Assembly: GCF_035621495.1 (NCBI RefSeq)
Contig: NZ_CP141821.1
Span: 1,826,760-1,890,759, forward strand
Source: Thermococcus sp. SY098
Lineage (GTDB): Archaea > Methanobacteriota_B > Thermococci > Thermococcales > Thermococcaceae
Length of the DNA stretch: 64,000 bases
Reading direction: 5' to 3'
Shown: positions 18,917 to 28,032 of the stretch, piece after piece
Position numbering within the stretch: the first letter of the stretch is position 1
Layout: every line of letters begins with the position of its first letter
Made by a program: the position numbers and the translations under genes
The notes under the pieces: generated by a model
What the model was told of the DNA's origin: nothing
Database searches by the model: none
The model's input: the letters and a program-made list of their open reading frames with translations, nothing else

Positions 18917-19699
18917 ATGGCGTTTGTACCACCACAAGCCGGGTATGATAGGGCTATAACCGTTTTCAGCCCTGATGGAAGGCTTTTCCAAGTACAATAC
19001 GCAAGAGAAGCCGTTAAAAGAGGCGCAACAGCTGTAGGGGTAAAATGCAAAGAAGGTGTGGTTTTAGCTGTGGAAAAAAGGGTAACAAGCAGGTTAATTG
19101 AGCCGGAAAGTTATGAAAAGATTTTCCAGATTGACGACCATATAGCGGCTGCATCAAGCGGTATAATAGCGGATGCAAGGGTTTTGGTTGATAGAGCACG
19201 TTTAGAGGCTCAGATTTATCGCCTAACATATGGTGAACCAGTTCCCCTCACCGTTTTGGTAAAGAAGATTTGTGACCTCAAGCAGATGCATACTCAGTAT
19301 GGGGGTGTTAGGCCCTTTGGTGCTGCTCTTTTAATGGCAGGCGTTAATGAAAAACCTGAACTCTTTGAAACAGATCCAAGCGGGGCATACTTTGAGTGGA
19401 AGGCAGTAGCAATTGGCAGTGGAAGGAACACAGCTATGGCAATCTTTGAAGAGAAATACAGGGATGATATGACTCTTGAGGATGCAATAAAATTGGCAGT
19501 GCTGGCTTTGGCAAAAACAATGGAAGAGCCTTCACCAGAGAACATAGAGGTTGCAGTGATCACAGTTAAGGAAAAGAAGTTCAAGAAGATAAGCAAAGAG
19601 AAAGTCGCAAAGTGTCTTGAGGAGGCAATAAAAGAGGCGGAAGAAGAGGAAGTTGCTGAGAAAGAAGAGGACTACACTGAATTAGACAGCAACTACTGA
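18917..19699 (+). CDS. psmA: proteasome subunit alpha
   Basis: Alpha-ring subunit of the archaeal 20S proteasome, 260 residues. The N terminus [29 protein letters not shown] is the alpha-type signature that gates the chamber; no N-terminal catalytic threonine is present, as expected. Later motifs include [11 protein letters not shown]-like [11 protein letters not shown] and an acidic, Glu-rich C-terminal tail. GAGGTGATG lies ahead of ATG 18917. SBDS starts 10 bases downstream, linking protein degradation with RNA processing as in the predicted archaeal exosome superoperon. Confidence 0.97.
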   Translation: MAFVPPQAGYDRAITVFSPDGRLFQVQYAREAVKRGATAVGVKCKEGVVLAVEKRVTSRLIEPESYEKIFQIDDHIAAASSGIIADARVLVDRARLEAQIYRLTYGEPVPLTVLVKKICDLKQMHTQYGGVRPFGAALLMAGVNEKPELFETDPSGAYFEWKAVAIGSGRNTAMAIFEEKYRDDMTLEDAIKLAVLALAKTMEEPSPENIEVAVITVKEKKFKKISKEKVAKCLEEAIKEAEEEEVAEKEEDYTELDSNY

Positions 19700-19709
19700 G
19701 GTGGTGGCT

Positions 19710-20420
19710 ATGCCAATAAGTGTTGATAAGGCAGTGATTGCGAGGTTAAAGACACATGGGGAGACATTTGAAATTCTGGTTGACCCTTATCTTGCCAGAG
19801 ATTTCAAAGAGGGTAAAGATGTTCCAATAGAGGAAATTCTTGCCACTCCTTATGTTTTTAAAGATGCACACAAAGGAGATAAAGCAAGCGAGCATGAGAT
19901 GGAAAAAATTTTTGGAACAAGTGATCCATACGAAGTCGCAAAGATAATTCTCAAGAAGGGAGAAGTCCAGCTTACAGCTCAGCAGAGAAGAGAGATGCTT
20001 GAAGAAAAGAAAAAGCAAATAGCTACAATAATTCACAGACACGCGGTTGATCCAAGGACTGGTTATCCTCATCCTGTTGATAGAATCCTGAGGGCTATGG
20101 AGGAGGCAGGAGTCAGGGTTGATGTATTTAAGGATGCCGAAGCCCAAGTTCCAGACGTTATAAAGGCTATTCGAAGGTTCTTGCCGCTTAAGATTGAGGT
20201 CAAGGTGATAGCTGTAAAGATACCTTCTGATTATGTAGGAAAAGCTTATGGAGAAGTTAGAAAATTTGGAACGATTAAAAGAGAAGAATGGGCAAGCGAC
20301 GGCTCATGGATGTTCCTTATTGAGATTCCAGGTGGAGTTGAAGAGGAATTTTATGAAAAACTTAACGCCCTTACAAAGGGCAATGTTGTAACTAAACTTA
20401 TAGAGAGGAAGGGACTATGA
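19710..20420 (+). CDS. SBDS family ribosome maturation protein
   Basis: Archaeal Shwachman-Bodian-Diamond protein orthologue, 236 residues, which in eukaryotes releases the anti-association factor eIF6 from new 60S subunits. Visible domains: N-terminal FYSH-like domain with [38 protein letters not shown]; a helical middle with [18 protein letters not shown] and [16 protein letters not shown]; and a C-terminal ferredoxin-like domain. GAGGTGGTGG before ATG 19710 decides the start. Four bases overlap with rrp4 (ATGA). Confidence 0.95.
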   Translation: MPISVDKAVIARLKTHGETFEILVDPYLARDFKEGKDVPIEEILATPYVFKDAHKGDKASEHEMEKIFGTSDPYEVAKIILKKGEVQLTAQQRREMLEEKKKQIATIIHRHAVDPRTGYPHPVDRILRAMEEAGVRVDVFKDAEAQVPDVIKAIRRFLPLKIEVKVIAVKIPSDYVGKAYGEVRKFGTIKREEWASDGSWMFLIEIPGGVEEEFYEKLNALTKGNVVTKLIERKGL

Positions 20421-21184
20421 GAAGGGTTTTTGTACAAAATAGAGAATTGGTGGTTCCAGGAACGCTGTTGGCACAGGGGCCGTTCAAGAACGGCAGAGGG
20501 ACTTTCAAGGAAGGAAACAGAATTTACTCAACGGTTGTTGGTCTTGTAGACATAAGAAATGACTTCATAAGGGTCATTCCGCTTGAAGGACCATACATCC
20601 CAGAAGTCGGGGACAATGTCATTGGGAAGATAGTGGATGTAAAATTCTCAAGCTGGACTGTAGACATTGGAGCGCCTTATCAGGCGACATTGAGAATACA
20701 AGATGCTGTTGAAGAAAAAATTGATCTCCTAAAAACAGATTTGAGGAAGATATTTGATATTGGGGACATAATTTATGCGAAAGTGAAAGCCTTCAATGAA
20801 GTGAATCAGATTGATTTAACAACAAAGGGAATGCCTTTTAACGGCGGTCCATTGAAAGGTGGGCAGATTGTAAAGATAACCCCCTCTAAAGTGCCCCGTT
20901 TGATTGGTAAAGGCGGTTCTATGATAAATTTAATCAAAAAAATGACCCAGACGAGAATTATAGTCGGGCAAAACGGATGGGTATGGGTTAGTGGAAGAAA
21001 AGAGGAGCTTGAGAGAGTAGCAATTGAGGCAATACTCAAGGTTGATAGAGAAAGTCACACACAAGGGCTGACTGATAGAGTAAAAGAGTTGCTTTTGACA
21101 AGATTAAAGGAGCTTAAAGAGCAGGGAATTATTGGGGAAATACCTCAAATAGAAGAGGGTGAAGGAAATGATGGGAAAGCCTGA
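20417..21184 (+). CDS. rrp4: exosome complex RNA-binding protein Rrp4
   Basis: Cap subunit of the archaeal RNA exosome, 255 residues. It contains the N-terminal domain (VPGTLLAQG...[10 protein letters not shown]), an S1 RNA-binding domain around residues 65-135 ([20 protein letters not shown]) and a KH-like domain with [19 protein letters not shown]. It recruits RNA to the Rrp41/Rrp42 ring. ATG overlaps the SBDS stop and its end overlaps the start of rrp41, so the three exosome genes form a coupled set. Confidence 0.97.
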   Translation: MRRVFVQNRELVVPGTLLAQGPFKNGRGTFKEGNRIYSTVVGLVDIRNDFIRVIPLEGPYIPEVGDNVIGKIVDVKFSSWTVDIGAPYQATLRIQDAVEEKIDLLKTDLRKIFDIGDIIYAKVKAFNEVNQIDLTTKGMPFNGGPLKGGQIVKITPSKVPRLIGKGGSMINLIKKMTQTRIIVGQNGWVWVSGRKEELERVAIEAILKVDRESHTQGLTDRVKELLLTRLKELKEQGIIGEIPQIEEGEGNDGKA

Positions 21185-21911
21185 GGATATAAAGCTTATT
21201 GATGAGAATGGAAGAAGAATTGATGGCAGGAAAAAGTATGAGCTCAGACCAATTAAAATGGAAGTTGGTGTTTTGAAGAATGCTGATGGTTCTGCTTATA
21301 TAGAGTGGGGGAAGAACAAAATTCTCGCCGCGGTTTATGGGCCAAGAGAAATTCATCCAAAGCACTTACAGAGACCAGATAGAGCAATATTAAGAGTTAG
21401 ATACAACATGGCTCCCTTTAGTGTTGAAGAAAGAAAAAAGCCCGGACCAGACAGGAGGAGTGTTGAAATAAGCAAAGTCATCAGAGGGGCATTGGAGCCG
21501 GCAATCATACTTGAGCTATTCCCAAGGACCGCGATTGATGTTTTCATTGAGGTTCTCCAGGCAGATGCAGGAACGAGAGTTGCTGGAATTACTGCCGCTT
21601 CTTTGGCACTGGCAGATGCGGGAATTCCTATGAAAGATTTAGTCTCCGCATGTGCTGCTGGAAAGATCGAGGGACAGATTGTCCTTGACTTGAACAAGGA
21701 GGAGGACAACTACGGAGAGGCTGATGTCCCAGTTGCAATAATGCCAATAAAGAACGATATAACCCTTCTGCAGATGGACGGTTACTTGACAAGAGAGGAG
21801 TTCCTTGAGGCTGTGAGGCTTGCAATAAAAGGTGCAAAGGCAGTCTATCAGAAACAGAGAGAAGCATTGAAGGAAAAATACATCAAGATAGCCCAAGAGG
21901 TAGGTGAGTAA
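21168..21911 (+). CDS. rrp41: exosome complex exonuclease Rrp41
   Basis: Catalytic RNase PH-type subunit of the exosome ring, phosphorolytic 3'-5' exonuclease, 247 residues. Recognised by [62 protein letters not shown] (phosphate and RNA contacts) and [25 protein letters not shown]. The frame opens at GTG 21159, but ATG 21168 with the GGTGA site just ahead matches known archaeal N termini. Followed two bases later by rrp42. Confidence 0.97.
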   Translation: MMGKPEDIKLIDENGRRIDGRKKYELRPIKMEVGVLKNADGSAYIEWGKNKILAAVYGPREIHPKHLQRPDRAILRVRYNMAPFSVEERKKPGPDRRSVEISKVIRGALEPAIILELFPRTAIDVFIEVLQADAGTRVAGITAASLALADAGIPMKDLVSACAAGKIEGQIVLDLNKEEDNYGEADVPVAIMPIKNDITLLQMDGYLTREEFLEAVRLAIKGAKAVYQKQREALKEKYIKIAQEVGE

Positions 21912-21913
21912 AA

Positions 21914-22726
21914 ATGGAAGTTATGGCTTCAATTATGAAAGATCACATCGTTGAGCTCTTAAAAGAGAAAAAAAGAATTGATGGAAGAGGCTTGGAAGAT
22001 TTAAGACCTCTTGAAGTGAAGGTAAATGTCATCGAAAAAGCGGAAGGTTCAGCATGGGTCAAGCTCGGCAATACTCAGGTTCTTGTTGGAATAAAGCTTG
22101 ATTTGGGTGAACCATTCCCGGACCTTCCGGATAAGGGCGTTATGACAACAAATGTTGAGCTCGTTCCATTGGCTTCTCCGACATTTGAGCCTGGTCCTCC
22201 AGATGAGAGAGCAATTGAGCTGGCAAGAGTTGTTGATAGGGGGATAAGAGAAAGTCAGGCAATTGACTTAGAAAAACTTGTCATTGTTCCTGGAAAGCTC
22301 GTCAGGGTTGTCTTCATTGACGTCCACGTCCTTGACCACGATGGGAACCTTGTAGATGCCACTGGAATTGGGGCAATAGCAGCTCTGTTGAGCACAAAGA
22401 TGCCAAAAATTGAGTACAACGAGGAAACTGGAGAAGTCATGATGCTTGATGAATATGAGCCATTGCCCGTAACTAAGATTCCAATTCCAGTGAGCTTTGC
22501 TAAGATTGGGGGAACAATTGTTGTCGATCCAAATCTTGAAGAGGAGCAGGTAATGGATGGAAAATTAACAATAACAACAGATGAAAATGGTTACATATCA
22601 GCAGTGCAGAAGAGCGAGGGTGGAAGCTTTAAGCTTGAAGAAGTCATGTATGCAGTTGATGTTGCATTCAAGAAAGCTCAGGAAATTAGAGAGAAGATTC
22701 TTGAGGCTGTAAAAAAGGAGGAGTAG
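21914..22726 (+). CDS. rrp42: exosome complex component Rrp42
   Basis: Non-catalytic RNase PH-fold partner that forms the hexameric exosome ring with Rrp41, 270 residues. Starts with SIMKDHIVELLKEKKRIDGRGLEDLRPL and has KLGNTQVLVGIKLDLGEPFPDLPDKG, FEPGPPDERAIELARVVDRGIRES and VDATGIGAIAALL. GTGAG lies just ahead of ATG 21914. It ends the exosome run; a T-rich stretch follows, then the second secreted/membrane pair. Confidence 0.97.
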   Translation: MEVMASIMKDHIVELLKEKKRIDGRGLEDLRPLEVKVNVIEKAEGSAWVKLGNTQVLVGIKLDLGEPFPDLPDKGVMTTNVELVPLASPTFEPGPPDERAIELARVVDRGIRESQAIDLEKLVIVPGKLVRVVFIDVHVLDHDGNLVDATGIGAIAALLSTKMPKIEYNEETGEVMMLDEYEPLPVTKIPIPVSFAKIGGTIVVDPNLEEEQVMDGKLTITTDENGYISAVQKSEGGSFKLEEVMYAVDVAFKKAQEIREKILEAVKKEE

Positions 22727-22761
22727 TTTTTCTGTTTTCTTTTTCTTCTTCTTTTTCTTTC
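22727..22761 (+). terminator. T-rich terminator after rrp42
   Basis: Thirty-five bases almost entirely T with a few C, immediately after the rrp42 stop. Archaeal intrinsic termination is associated with such oligo-T tracts, so the exosome transcript probably ends here. Confidence 0.6.
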
Positions 22762-22910
22762 AGATTTATTGCTTACTATACTGTAATGTGCATTTATGTT
22801 CAATCTTTTACTTTAGCTTGTTTTGAATAAAAAGGCCAAGTAAAACTATAGTTTGAAAGAATTTTTTACGAAAAAGAAGAGATTATAAATTACTTTAACT
22901 AAAAAGAAAA

Positions 22911-22919
22911 ATTTATAAG
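22911..22919 (+). promoter_or_regulatory. TATA box of secreted-protein pair 2
   Basis: AAAAATTTATAAG around 22906-22919 predicts a start near 22942; GAGGTGG at 22956-22962 follows, then ATG 22967. A second TATA-like ATTATAAAT lies at 22882-22890. Confidence 0.55.
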
Positions 22920-22966
22920 CCATAATGCTCAATTTATTAATGCAAATGTTTCATAGAGGTGGATAC

Positions 22967-23935
22967 ATGAAGAAACTTTTTGCCCTGTTGGTTGGATTGT
23001 TAATAGCTGGAGCAACAGCTGGAACAGCAATGGCATTTCCCTTTGGAGCTAATAAGGAAGTATCAAGAACTGAGATTGAGAAGGTATTTAATGAATATCA
23101 TAGACTGCTTCTAAAAGGTGGATGGCTTAACGAACTTCGTGCTAAGTGGTTGTTATTTAGATATGGAATTAAGAAAGGGAAAACAGTTACCTACACATAC
23201 AGTTTTCCAAAAATGAGCAGTAAGAGCGGAGAAATACAGCCGATGGGCGGAGAGCAGATATATCTAACTTTGGAGGTAACTCCATACAGCTATTCGTCAA
23301 TGCCAGATTATGTGTTTGTTGATTATCACTGGGAATGGAGAACACCAGATGGGTATCCAGCAACGGAAGAATGGGGTTGGAGAGGATGTGAGGATTTAAT
23401 TAACATTCCTTATCCTGCAGCTTATATTATAAAAACAGAGTCATCAAGTAAAGATTATGAGTATGACTACATCTTAGCTTTTGACGGTGAGCTAATATAT
23501 ACAACGCTTGGTGCAGGAAATGGATTAGAAAAGAGTGGCGTGGAGTTTATAGGAACAACAGAGAAGAATCATTGGTATGGATTCTCCACTAGTAATATAT
23601 TGGGCGAGCATTATATTACGAGAGGTTATAAAATTAAGGACGAAATTGTTGAAGGATACATAACAATAATCTACAAAATCAATATGCAAAAAGTTCTTAA
23701 CTACGACATAACTGGAATTAGATTTGGCATGAGTTATGAACATACCTATGGGAACAAAATATTTAACTTGCTCGGGAGTGATATTACTACAACTTCTGTC
23801 TCATTAGCAATAGGATTTACAAGTAGTAATCCTGTAGCCACAGTATCTGTAAGTATCTATACAATCACATTCAGTGCCTTAGCTAAACTAGCAGGCTCAT
23901 GGAAAGCTTATGCGTACTCGACATTTTACCTTTAA
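22967..23935 (+). CDS. secreted protein of unknown function, pair 2
   Basis: Not recognised. 322 residues with a Sec signal peptide (MKKLFALLVGLLIAGATAGTAMA, probable cleavage after AMA near residue 23). The mature protein has Trp/Tyr-rich beta-type sequence (YVFVDYHWEWRTPDGYP, EEWGWRGCEDL), one cysteine near residue 134, and a C-terminal Ser/Thr/Val/Ala-rich stretch (about 270-310) ending in an aromatic tail. Start fixed by GAGGTGG before ATG 22967. The signal peptide agrees with that of the 3447 protein at about 15 of 21 positions while the mature parts look different. A multi-pass membrane gene follows 12 bases later. Confidence 0.75.
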   Translation: MKKLFALLVGLLIAGATAGTAMAFPFGANKEVSRTEIEKVFNEYHRLLLKGGWLNELRAKWLLFRYGIKKGKTVTYTYSFPKMSSKSGEIQPMGGEQIYLTLEVTPYSYSSMPDYVFVDYHWEWRTPDGYPATEEWGWRGCEDLINIPYPAAYIIKTESSSKDYEYDYILAFDGELIYTTLGAGNGLEKSGVEFIGTTEKNHWYGFSTSNILGEHYITRGYKIKDEIVEGYITIIYKINMQKVLNYDITGIRFGMSYEHTYGNKIFNLLGSDITTTSVSLAIGFTSSNPVATVSVSIYTITFSALAKLAGSWKAYAYSTFYL

Positions 23936-23947
23936 GGGGGACATCAT

Positions 23948-24484
23948 ATGATTCAATTATCTCCAGAGAAAAAGAGGTTGCTCCTTAATTCCTTCATTAT
24001 CTTTCTTTTTTGGCTGCTTAGACTAACCTTTTTTGCTCCTGGAGCCTGCATATCGTTTTCTGACTATCTGGGAACTTTTATACCTGCGTTGCTGCTATCC
24101 ATTATCGTTCTTGGATTAGCTGAGCTTTTAGCTGACATTGATTGCAAGAAGACAATTCTTGGTGTTGTAGCCGTTGGATTTCTGCTGTTCACGTTCTTTG
24201 CTCTGGTAGCATTAATGCCTACAGCGAGATTTTTTCTGATATTGGCTTTAATCTTTGCATTCATAACATTCCATGAAAAGAAAGCACTTTCCAAAGCCAC
24301 AAAGTTGGGGAGATGGACAATTCGCCTAATGGGTTTTCTTTTTCCAGCTCTTTGGATCGCTGGTTGGGAGTGTGCAATTTACAATCAGTCATATGCTTGG
24401 AGTATGAGACTTTGTCTCTTAGTTGGAGAAGCTTTTGTAATTCTAACATGGAAAATCTCTCACAGAGAAATTAGGAGAATTTAG
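23948..24484 (+). CDS. multi-pass membrane protein, partner of pair 2
   Basis: A 178-residue protein with five or six hydrophobic segments (around residues 13-30, 38-58, 68-88, 92-107, 128-145, 152-168) and charged loops. No family recognised. GGGGGACATC lies ahead of ATG 23948. Its position 12 bases after a secreted protein mirrors pair 1 and the 50029 locus, although the three membrane partners differ in size and topology. A function in export, anchoring or self-protection is inference only. Confidence 0.65.
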   Translation: MIQLSPEKKRLLLNSFIIFLFWLLRLTFFAPGACISFSDYLGTFIPALLLSIIVLGLAELLADIDCKKTILGVVAVGFLLFTFFALVALMPTARFFLILALIFAFITFHEKKALSKATKLGRWTIRLMGFLFPALWIAGWECAIYNQSYAWSMRLCLLVGEAFVILTWKISHREIRRI

Positions 24485-24595
24485 CAAGAAAGATTTATAA
24501 ACTAAATTTTTGTTCTTTAGTTGGGTTTTAGGAAAAGCCTTTTAAATAAAACTCTGCTATACCCTTCAGCTTAAAGATCATTAGGGGTGATGCTC

Positions 24596-24850
24596 ATGGC
24601 AACTAAAAAGGTTGGTTCAGCTGGAAGATTTGGTCCAAGGTACGGTCTCAAGATCAGAAGAAGGGTAGCTGCTGTAGAAGCAAAGATGAAGCAAAAGCAC
24701 ACATGCCCAGTCTGCGGAAGGAAGGCTGTAAGGAGAATAAGCACCGGAATTTGGCAGTGCCAGAAATGCGGTGCAACCTTTGCCGGTGGCGCTTATCTGC
24801 CAGTAACACCAGCGGGAAAAGTCGCTAAAAGGATAGTTTCAAGGGCTTGA
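24596..24850 (+). CDS. rpl37ae: 50S ribosomal protein L37Ae
   Basis: Zinc-binding large-subunit protein, 84 residues. Basic N terminus ([21 protein letters not shown]), then a zinc ribbon with CPVC at about 38-41 and CQKC at about 56-59, and [25 protein letters not shown] before ATG 24596 excludes the frame's upstream start at 24587. Has its own TATA-like CTTTTAAATA near 24539-24548. In the archaeal exosome superoperon this gene usually follows rrp42; here pair 2 lies between. Confidence 0.96.
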   Translation: MATKKVGSAGRFGPRYGLKIRRRVAAVEAKMKQKHTCPVCGRKAVRRISTGIWQCQKCGATFAGGAYLPVTPAGKVAKRIVSRA

Positions 24851-24879
24851 GCCCTGATAAATCTTTTTTGGTGAGAAAA

Positions 24880-25029
24880 ATGGTTGAAGTTGTTTATAGA
24901 TGTGCAAAATGTGGAAAAGAAGTTAAGCTTGATTTGGCGATTACAAGAGAAGTCCGCTGTACATACTGTGGAAGTAAGATACTCTACAAACCGAGACCTA
25001 AAGTTGCAAGAAGAGTAAAAGCAATCTGA
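24880..25029 (+). CDS. rpoP: DNA-directed RNA polymerase subunit P (Rpo12)
   Basis: Small zinc-ribbon subunit of archaeal RNA polymerase, 49 residues, equivalent to eukaryotic Rpb12. Pattern CAKCGKE near residue 8 and CTYCGSKILYKPRP near residue 27, with a basic C terminus. Start at ATG 24880 after GGTGAG. Lies 29 bases behind L37Ae, as in other archaea. Confidence 0.95.
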   Translation: MVEVVYRCAKCGKEVKLDLAITREVRCTYCGSKILYKPRPKVARRVKAI

Positions 25030-25096
25030 ACTCTTTTGAAAGTTTCGATTTTTCAAAAAGCTTTTAATTGCTTTGTATTACTTATGAGTGATAGCG

Positions 25097-25735
25097 ATGA
25101 TGCTGATAACAACCTCACACAGACCTACAAGAAGAACGAGGAGTTTTGGACATGATCTGGAGAGGGTGTTCCCCAACTCCACGTATCTAACAAGAGGAAA
25201 GAAGACAATCCAAGACTTGCTTATGGAGGCTTACGACAGGGGTTATGAGAGGCTTTTGATAATAAATGTCTGGAAAGGAAATCCGCTTAAAATGACTTTC
25301 ATCAAAGTTTCTCCCGACGATTGGGGGTATCTCGGCTATCTCTACCTTCACGGGATTAAACTCCAGAGAGAGATTGGTTTCAGGAACATAAGGCCGATTC
25401 GTGAGGATATGCCGTTTATTGTCACAACTGCTAAGAGGGTTGGTCTCGATCATATAGCCTTTGCCCAAGCTTTCGCTGAACTTACAAATGGAAAATTCAT
25501 CCCAAGAGGGGATAAGAGCTTGACCTATATAGCGGACAAATACAACACTGATGTCCTTGGTGTTATTGAGAGACATCCAAGAGGGATGGCAATCAACTTC
25601 TACCGCTTAGATATAACAAAAGAAAGACCAGTTGGACCTTTAATCAGTGTAAAAATCTGGATCATGGAAGACGGAAGGAGATGGGACTACAAAGAAGCAC
25701 TGGGCATTAAAGTCAAAAGGAGAGAGCGTGAATGA
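25097..25735 (+). CDS. Brix domain ribosome biogenesis protein
   Basis: Archaeal single Brix/IMP4-type protein, about 212 residues, thought to bind rRNA during ribosome assembly. It starts MLITTSHRPTRRTRSFGHDLERVFPNS, then RGKKTIQDLLMEAYDRGYERLLIINVWKGNP and a conserved RPVGPLISVKIW strand near the C terminus. GAGTGAT at 25085-25091 suits ATG 25097; the frame itself opens at GTG 25088. Overlaps pcc1 by four bases. Confidence 0.93.
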   Translation: MMLITTSHRPTRRTRSFGHDLERVFPNSTYLTRGKKTIQDLLMEAYDRGYERLLIINVWKGNPLKMTFIKVSPDDWGYLGYLYLHGIKLQREIGFRNIRPIREDMPFIVTTAKRVGLDHIAFAQAFAELTNGKFIPRGDKSLTYIADKYNTDVLGVIERHPRGMAINFYRLDITKERPVGPLISVKIWIMEDGRRWDYKEALGIKVKRRERE

Positions 25736-25974
25736 ACAAGATAAAGGGAACCATAGAAATTGAGTTCCCAAGTGAAGAGATTGCAAAAATTGTTTACGAG
25801 AGCGTTCTTTTTGAGCATTTAAGTGTTCCCTATCGAAGAAGTGAAATTGAGTTTAAGAGGGAAGGGAATAAAATTGTTTTGCACTTCACGGCTCAAGATA
25901 ACTCAGCTCTAAGGGGAACTCTCAATTCCTATTTAAGATGGATTAAAGTTGCTATGGATGTTGCAGAGCTTTAG
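25732..25974 (+). CDS. pcc1: KEOPS complex subunit Pcc1
   Basis: 80-residue dimerising subunit of the KEOPS complex, which makes the t6A modification at position 37 of ANN-decoding tRNAs together with Kae1, Bud32 and Cgi121. Family pattern: GTIEIEFPSEEIAKIVYESV, EIEFKREGNKIVLHFTAQDNSALRGTLNSYLRWI. ATG overlaps the stop of the Brix gene. Confidence 0.94.
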   Translation: MNKIKGTIEIEFPSEEIAKIVYESVLFEHLSVPYRRSEIEFKREGNKIVLHFTAQDNSALRGTLNSYLRWIKVAMDVAEL

Positions 25975-26038
25975 CAAAACCTTCTTAAATGTTCTCACTG
26001 ATTTTTGGTTGGATTAACGATTATGGAGGTGTGTTGAA

Positions 26039-26389
26039 ATGCAGAACATTCCACCACAGGTTCAGGCTTTATTGGGGCAGCTTGAGAGCTATCAACAGCA
26101 ATTACAACTTGTTATCCAGCAGAAACAGAAAGTTCAGGTTGATTTGAATGACGCTAAGAAAGCTCTTGAGGAAATCGAAAAAGTTGAAGAGAATACTCCG
26201 ATCTACAAGACTGTTGGGACCCTAATAGTGAAAACCAGCAAGGATAAAGCCGTTGAAGAACTTAAGGAGAAGATCGAGACCCTTGAAGTTAGACTGAATG
26301 CCCTCAACAGACAGGAGCAGAAGCTCAACGAAAAAATCAAGGAGCTGACTCAAAAAATACAGTCAATGCTTAGGCCAACAGCTGGCTGA
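26039..26389 (+). CDS. pfdB: prefoldin subunit beta
   Basis: 116-residue beta subunit of the archaeal prefoldin hexamer, a jellyfish-shaped chaperone handing unfolded chains to the thermosome. Coiled-coil heptads at both ends (VQALLGQLESYQQQLQLVIQQK and LNALNRQEQKLNEKIKELTQKI) flank the beta-hairpin region around EENTPIYKTVGTLIV. GGAGGTG precedes ATG 26039. Confidence 0.95.
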   Translation: MQNIPPQVQALLGQLESYQQQLQLVIQQKQKVQVDLNDAKKALEEIEKVEENTPIYKTVGTLIVKTSKDKAVEELKEKIETLEVRLNALNRQEQKLNEKIKELTQKIQSMLRPTAG

Positions 26390-26433
26390 TTCTCTGTCCA
26401 ATTTTAATCTTTAACCCTTGTATGGTGATTGGA

Positions 26434-26745
26434 ATGACAAAAAGGGTTATTCACATTGGACTACCAGAGCTCGGTGAAGATGAGCTCATTGCTTTAGGGG
26501 AGTTAGCTCAAGAGACTGCAATTGAGTACATATTTGAGCATCTGGCAAGGAGTGAAGTGAAGGACATAGAGGTTACAGCCAGAATAAACAAGGAAGAGAC
26601 ACTTGATTTGGAGCTTGAGATATACCTTGAGGTACCAATATTTGTGAAGGTTGATGTTGATAAGCTGGTTGAAGAGGCTTTGGAATTAGCCTATGAAAAA
26701 GTTGAGGAAAGGTTGAGGGAAATTGCGGGGCAAAATAAAACTTAA
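26434..26745 (+). CDS. small acidic protein, DUF3194-like
   Basis: A 103-residue acidic protein with long helices and one beta hairpin (VKDIEVTARINKEETLDLELEIYLEV). It resembles the archaeal DUF3194 family, found beside prefoldin genes; no biochemical role known. GGTGATTGG lies before ATG 26434. Its 3' end overlaps the TTG start of the DHH gene by 23 bases. Confidence 0.7.
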   Translation: MTKRVIHIGLPELGEDELIALGELAQETAIEYIFEHLARSEVKDIEVTARINKEETLDLELEIYLEVPIFVKVDVDKLVEEALELAYEKVEERLREIAGQNKT

Positions 26746-27700
26746 GCGATTTTTGGAGGAGGCAAAAGAAAAGGAATATTCTTTTCTGCTCTTATGTCAC
26801 CACAATGCTGATCCAGATTCATTGGGTAGTGCAATTGCTTTTTCTCGATATCTCAACAGTATGGGTTTAAACAATCGAATTGGCGTTGCTCAAAGCGTCT
26901 CTTCTTATGCGAAGCGTTTGTTATCCTTTGCAAAAGTAGAAAAAGACCCTGAAGTTAAAGAAGATGTGGTTATCATATTCGATACTTCATCAATTGAACA
27001 GCTTGAACCAGTCGAAATTCCAAAAGATAAGTTTGTAATTGTAATTGACCATCACATCGAGAAAGAAAATCCAATAAAAGCCCACATAAGAATTGTTGAT
27101 TCTTCGAGAGCATCAACAGCTGAAATAGTGTGGGAACTCTTAAAGTACTTCAACTTTTATGACGAAATTGCAGCAAAAGCAATACTTGCGGGAATAGCAA
27201 CAGACACGGCTAATTTCAGATACGCAAATGCAAAGACATTTAAAACTGTAAGCGAGATTCTTGAGAGATTTCCAATCCAGATGGGGGAAATCTACAACTT
27301 AACAGCCCCAGTAAGTGACGAGAACATCGACCAAGCGAAAAGAATGGCTATTTTAAAGGCATGTCAGAGGATGGAGATTAAAAAATTCAGAAAATACATA
27401 ATAGTGACATCCAAAGTCTCTGCTTATGAATCTTTAGCATGTAAAGTCTTTCTCCAGCTTGGAGCGGACGTTGCAATAGTGGGGAGTGAAAAGAAGGGTG
27501 TTAGGATTTCTGCAAGAGCAAAGGAGCATTTAGTAAAGAAGGGGCTTCACTTAGGCAAAATAATGGAAAAAGTTGGTTCAATCATTGAAGGCTCAGGAGG
27601 AGGTCATGCCGGAGCTGCTGGGGCAAATGGTAAGAGAGATCTTGATGAAGCCATTAAGTTTTTAGTGAAAGAGATTGAAAAATTCTTGAGGGGGATTTAA
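26723..27700 (+). CDS. DHH family phosphoesterase
   Basis: 325-residue DHH/DHHA1 phosphoesterase. The DHH-domain metal motifs are HHNADPDSLGSA near residue 27, VIIFDTSS near 84 and VIDHHIEK near 110; the DHHA1 domain ends with GSGGGHAGAAGANG near 290. Family members include nanoRNases, PAP phosphatases and cyclic dinucleotide phosphodiesterases, so the substrate cannot be fixed from sequence. Starts at TTG 26723 overlapping the previous gene; the next gene starts directly after its stop. Confidence 0.88.
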   Translation: MRGKIKLKRFLEEAKEKEYSFLLLCHHNADPDSLGSAIAFSRYLNSMGLNNRIGVAQSVSSYAKRLLSFAKVEKDPEVKEDVVIIFDTSSIEQLEPVEIPKDKFVIVIDHHIEKENPIKAHIRIVDSSRASTAEIVWELLKYFNFYDEIAAKAILAGIATDTANFRYANAKTFKTVSEILERFPIQMGEIYNLTAPVSDENIDQAKRMAILKACQRMEIKKFRKYIIVTSKVSAYESLACKVFLQLGADVAIVGSEKKGVRISARAKEHLVKKGLHLGKIMEKVGSIIEGSGGGHAGAAGANGKRDLDEAIKFLVKEIEKFLRGI

Positions 27701-28027
27701 ATGGCACGATGCCCAATATGTGGTGAGGCATTAAAATGGGAAGAGCTAATTGAGCAGATGCTCACGCTTGAAAACTTTAGTGAGCTATTAGCTGATAAGG
27801 GAGCATTTATTTCTGCATTTGAGGAATTTATTTTTATGTGTCCACATTGCAAAGAGGAATTTTATGGTAAACACCTTGAAATTAAAGAAGCAGAAAAGGT
27901 CTTTGAGTTGTTGAATGACTTTAAAGGTGGGATAGATTACGAAAACAAAAGAGTTAAGCTGAAGCTAACCAACTTGCTTGCCCTGGATATGATGCTTGAG
28001 GAGTGGGATAAGAGGGTTAAGCGGTGA
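27701..28027 (+). CDS. two-CxxC zinc-ribbon-like protein, unknown function
   Basis: 108 residues, with CPIC at about 4-7 and CPHC at about 48-51, which could bind one zinc; between them an acidic helical insert, after them a mixed region ending LALDMMLEEWDKRVKR. Family not recognised. It starts at the base after the DHH stop and overlaps the next gene, so it belongs to a tight four-gene run (26723-29812). Confidence 0.7.
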   Translation: MARCPICGEALKWEELIEQMLTLENFSELLADKGAFISAFEEFIFMCPHCKEEFYGKHLEIKEAEKVFELLNDFKGGIDYENKRVKLKLTNLLALDMMLEEWDKRVKR

Positions 28028-28032
28028 ACTCG

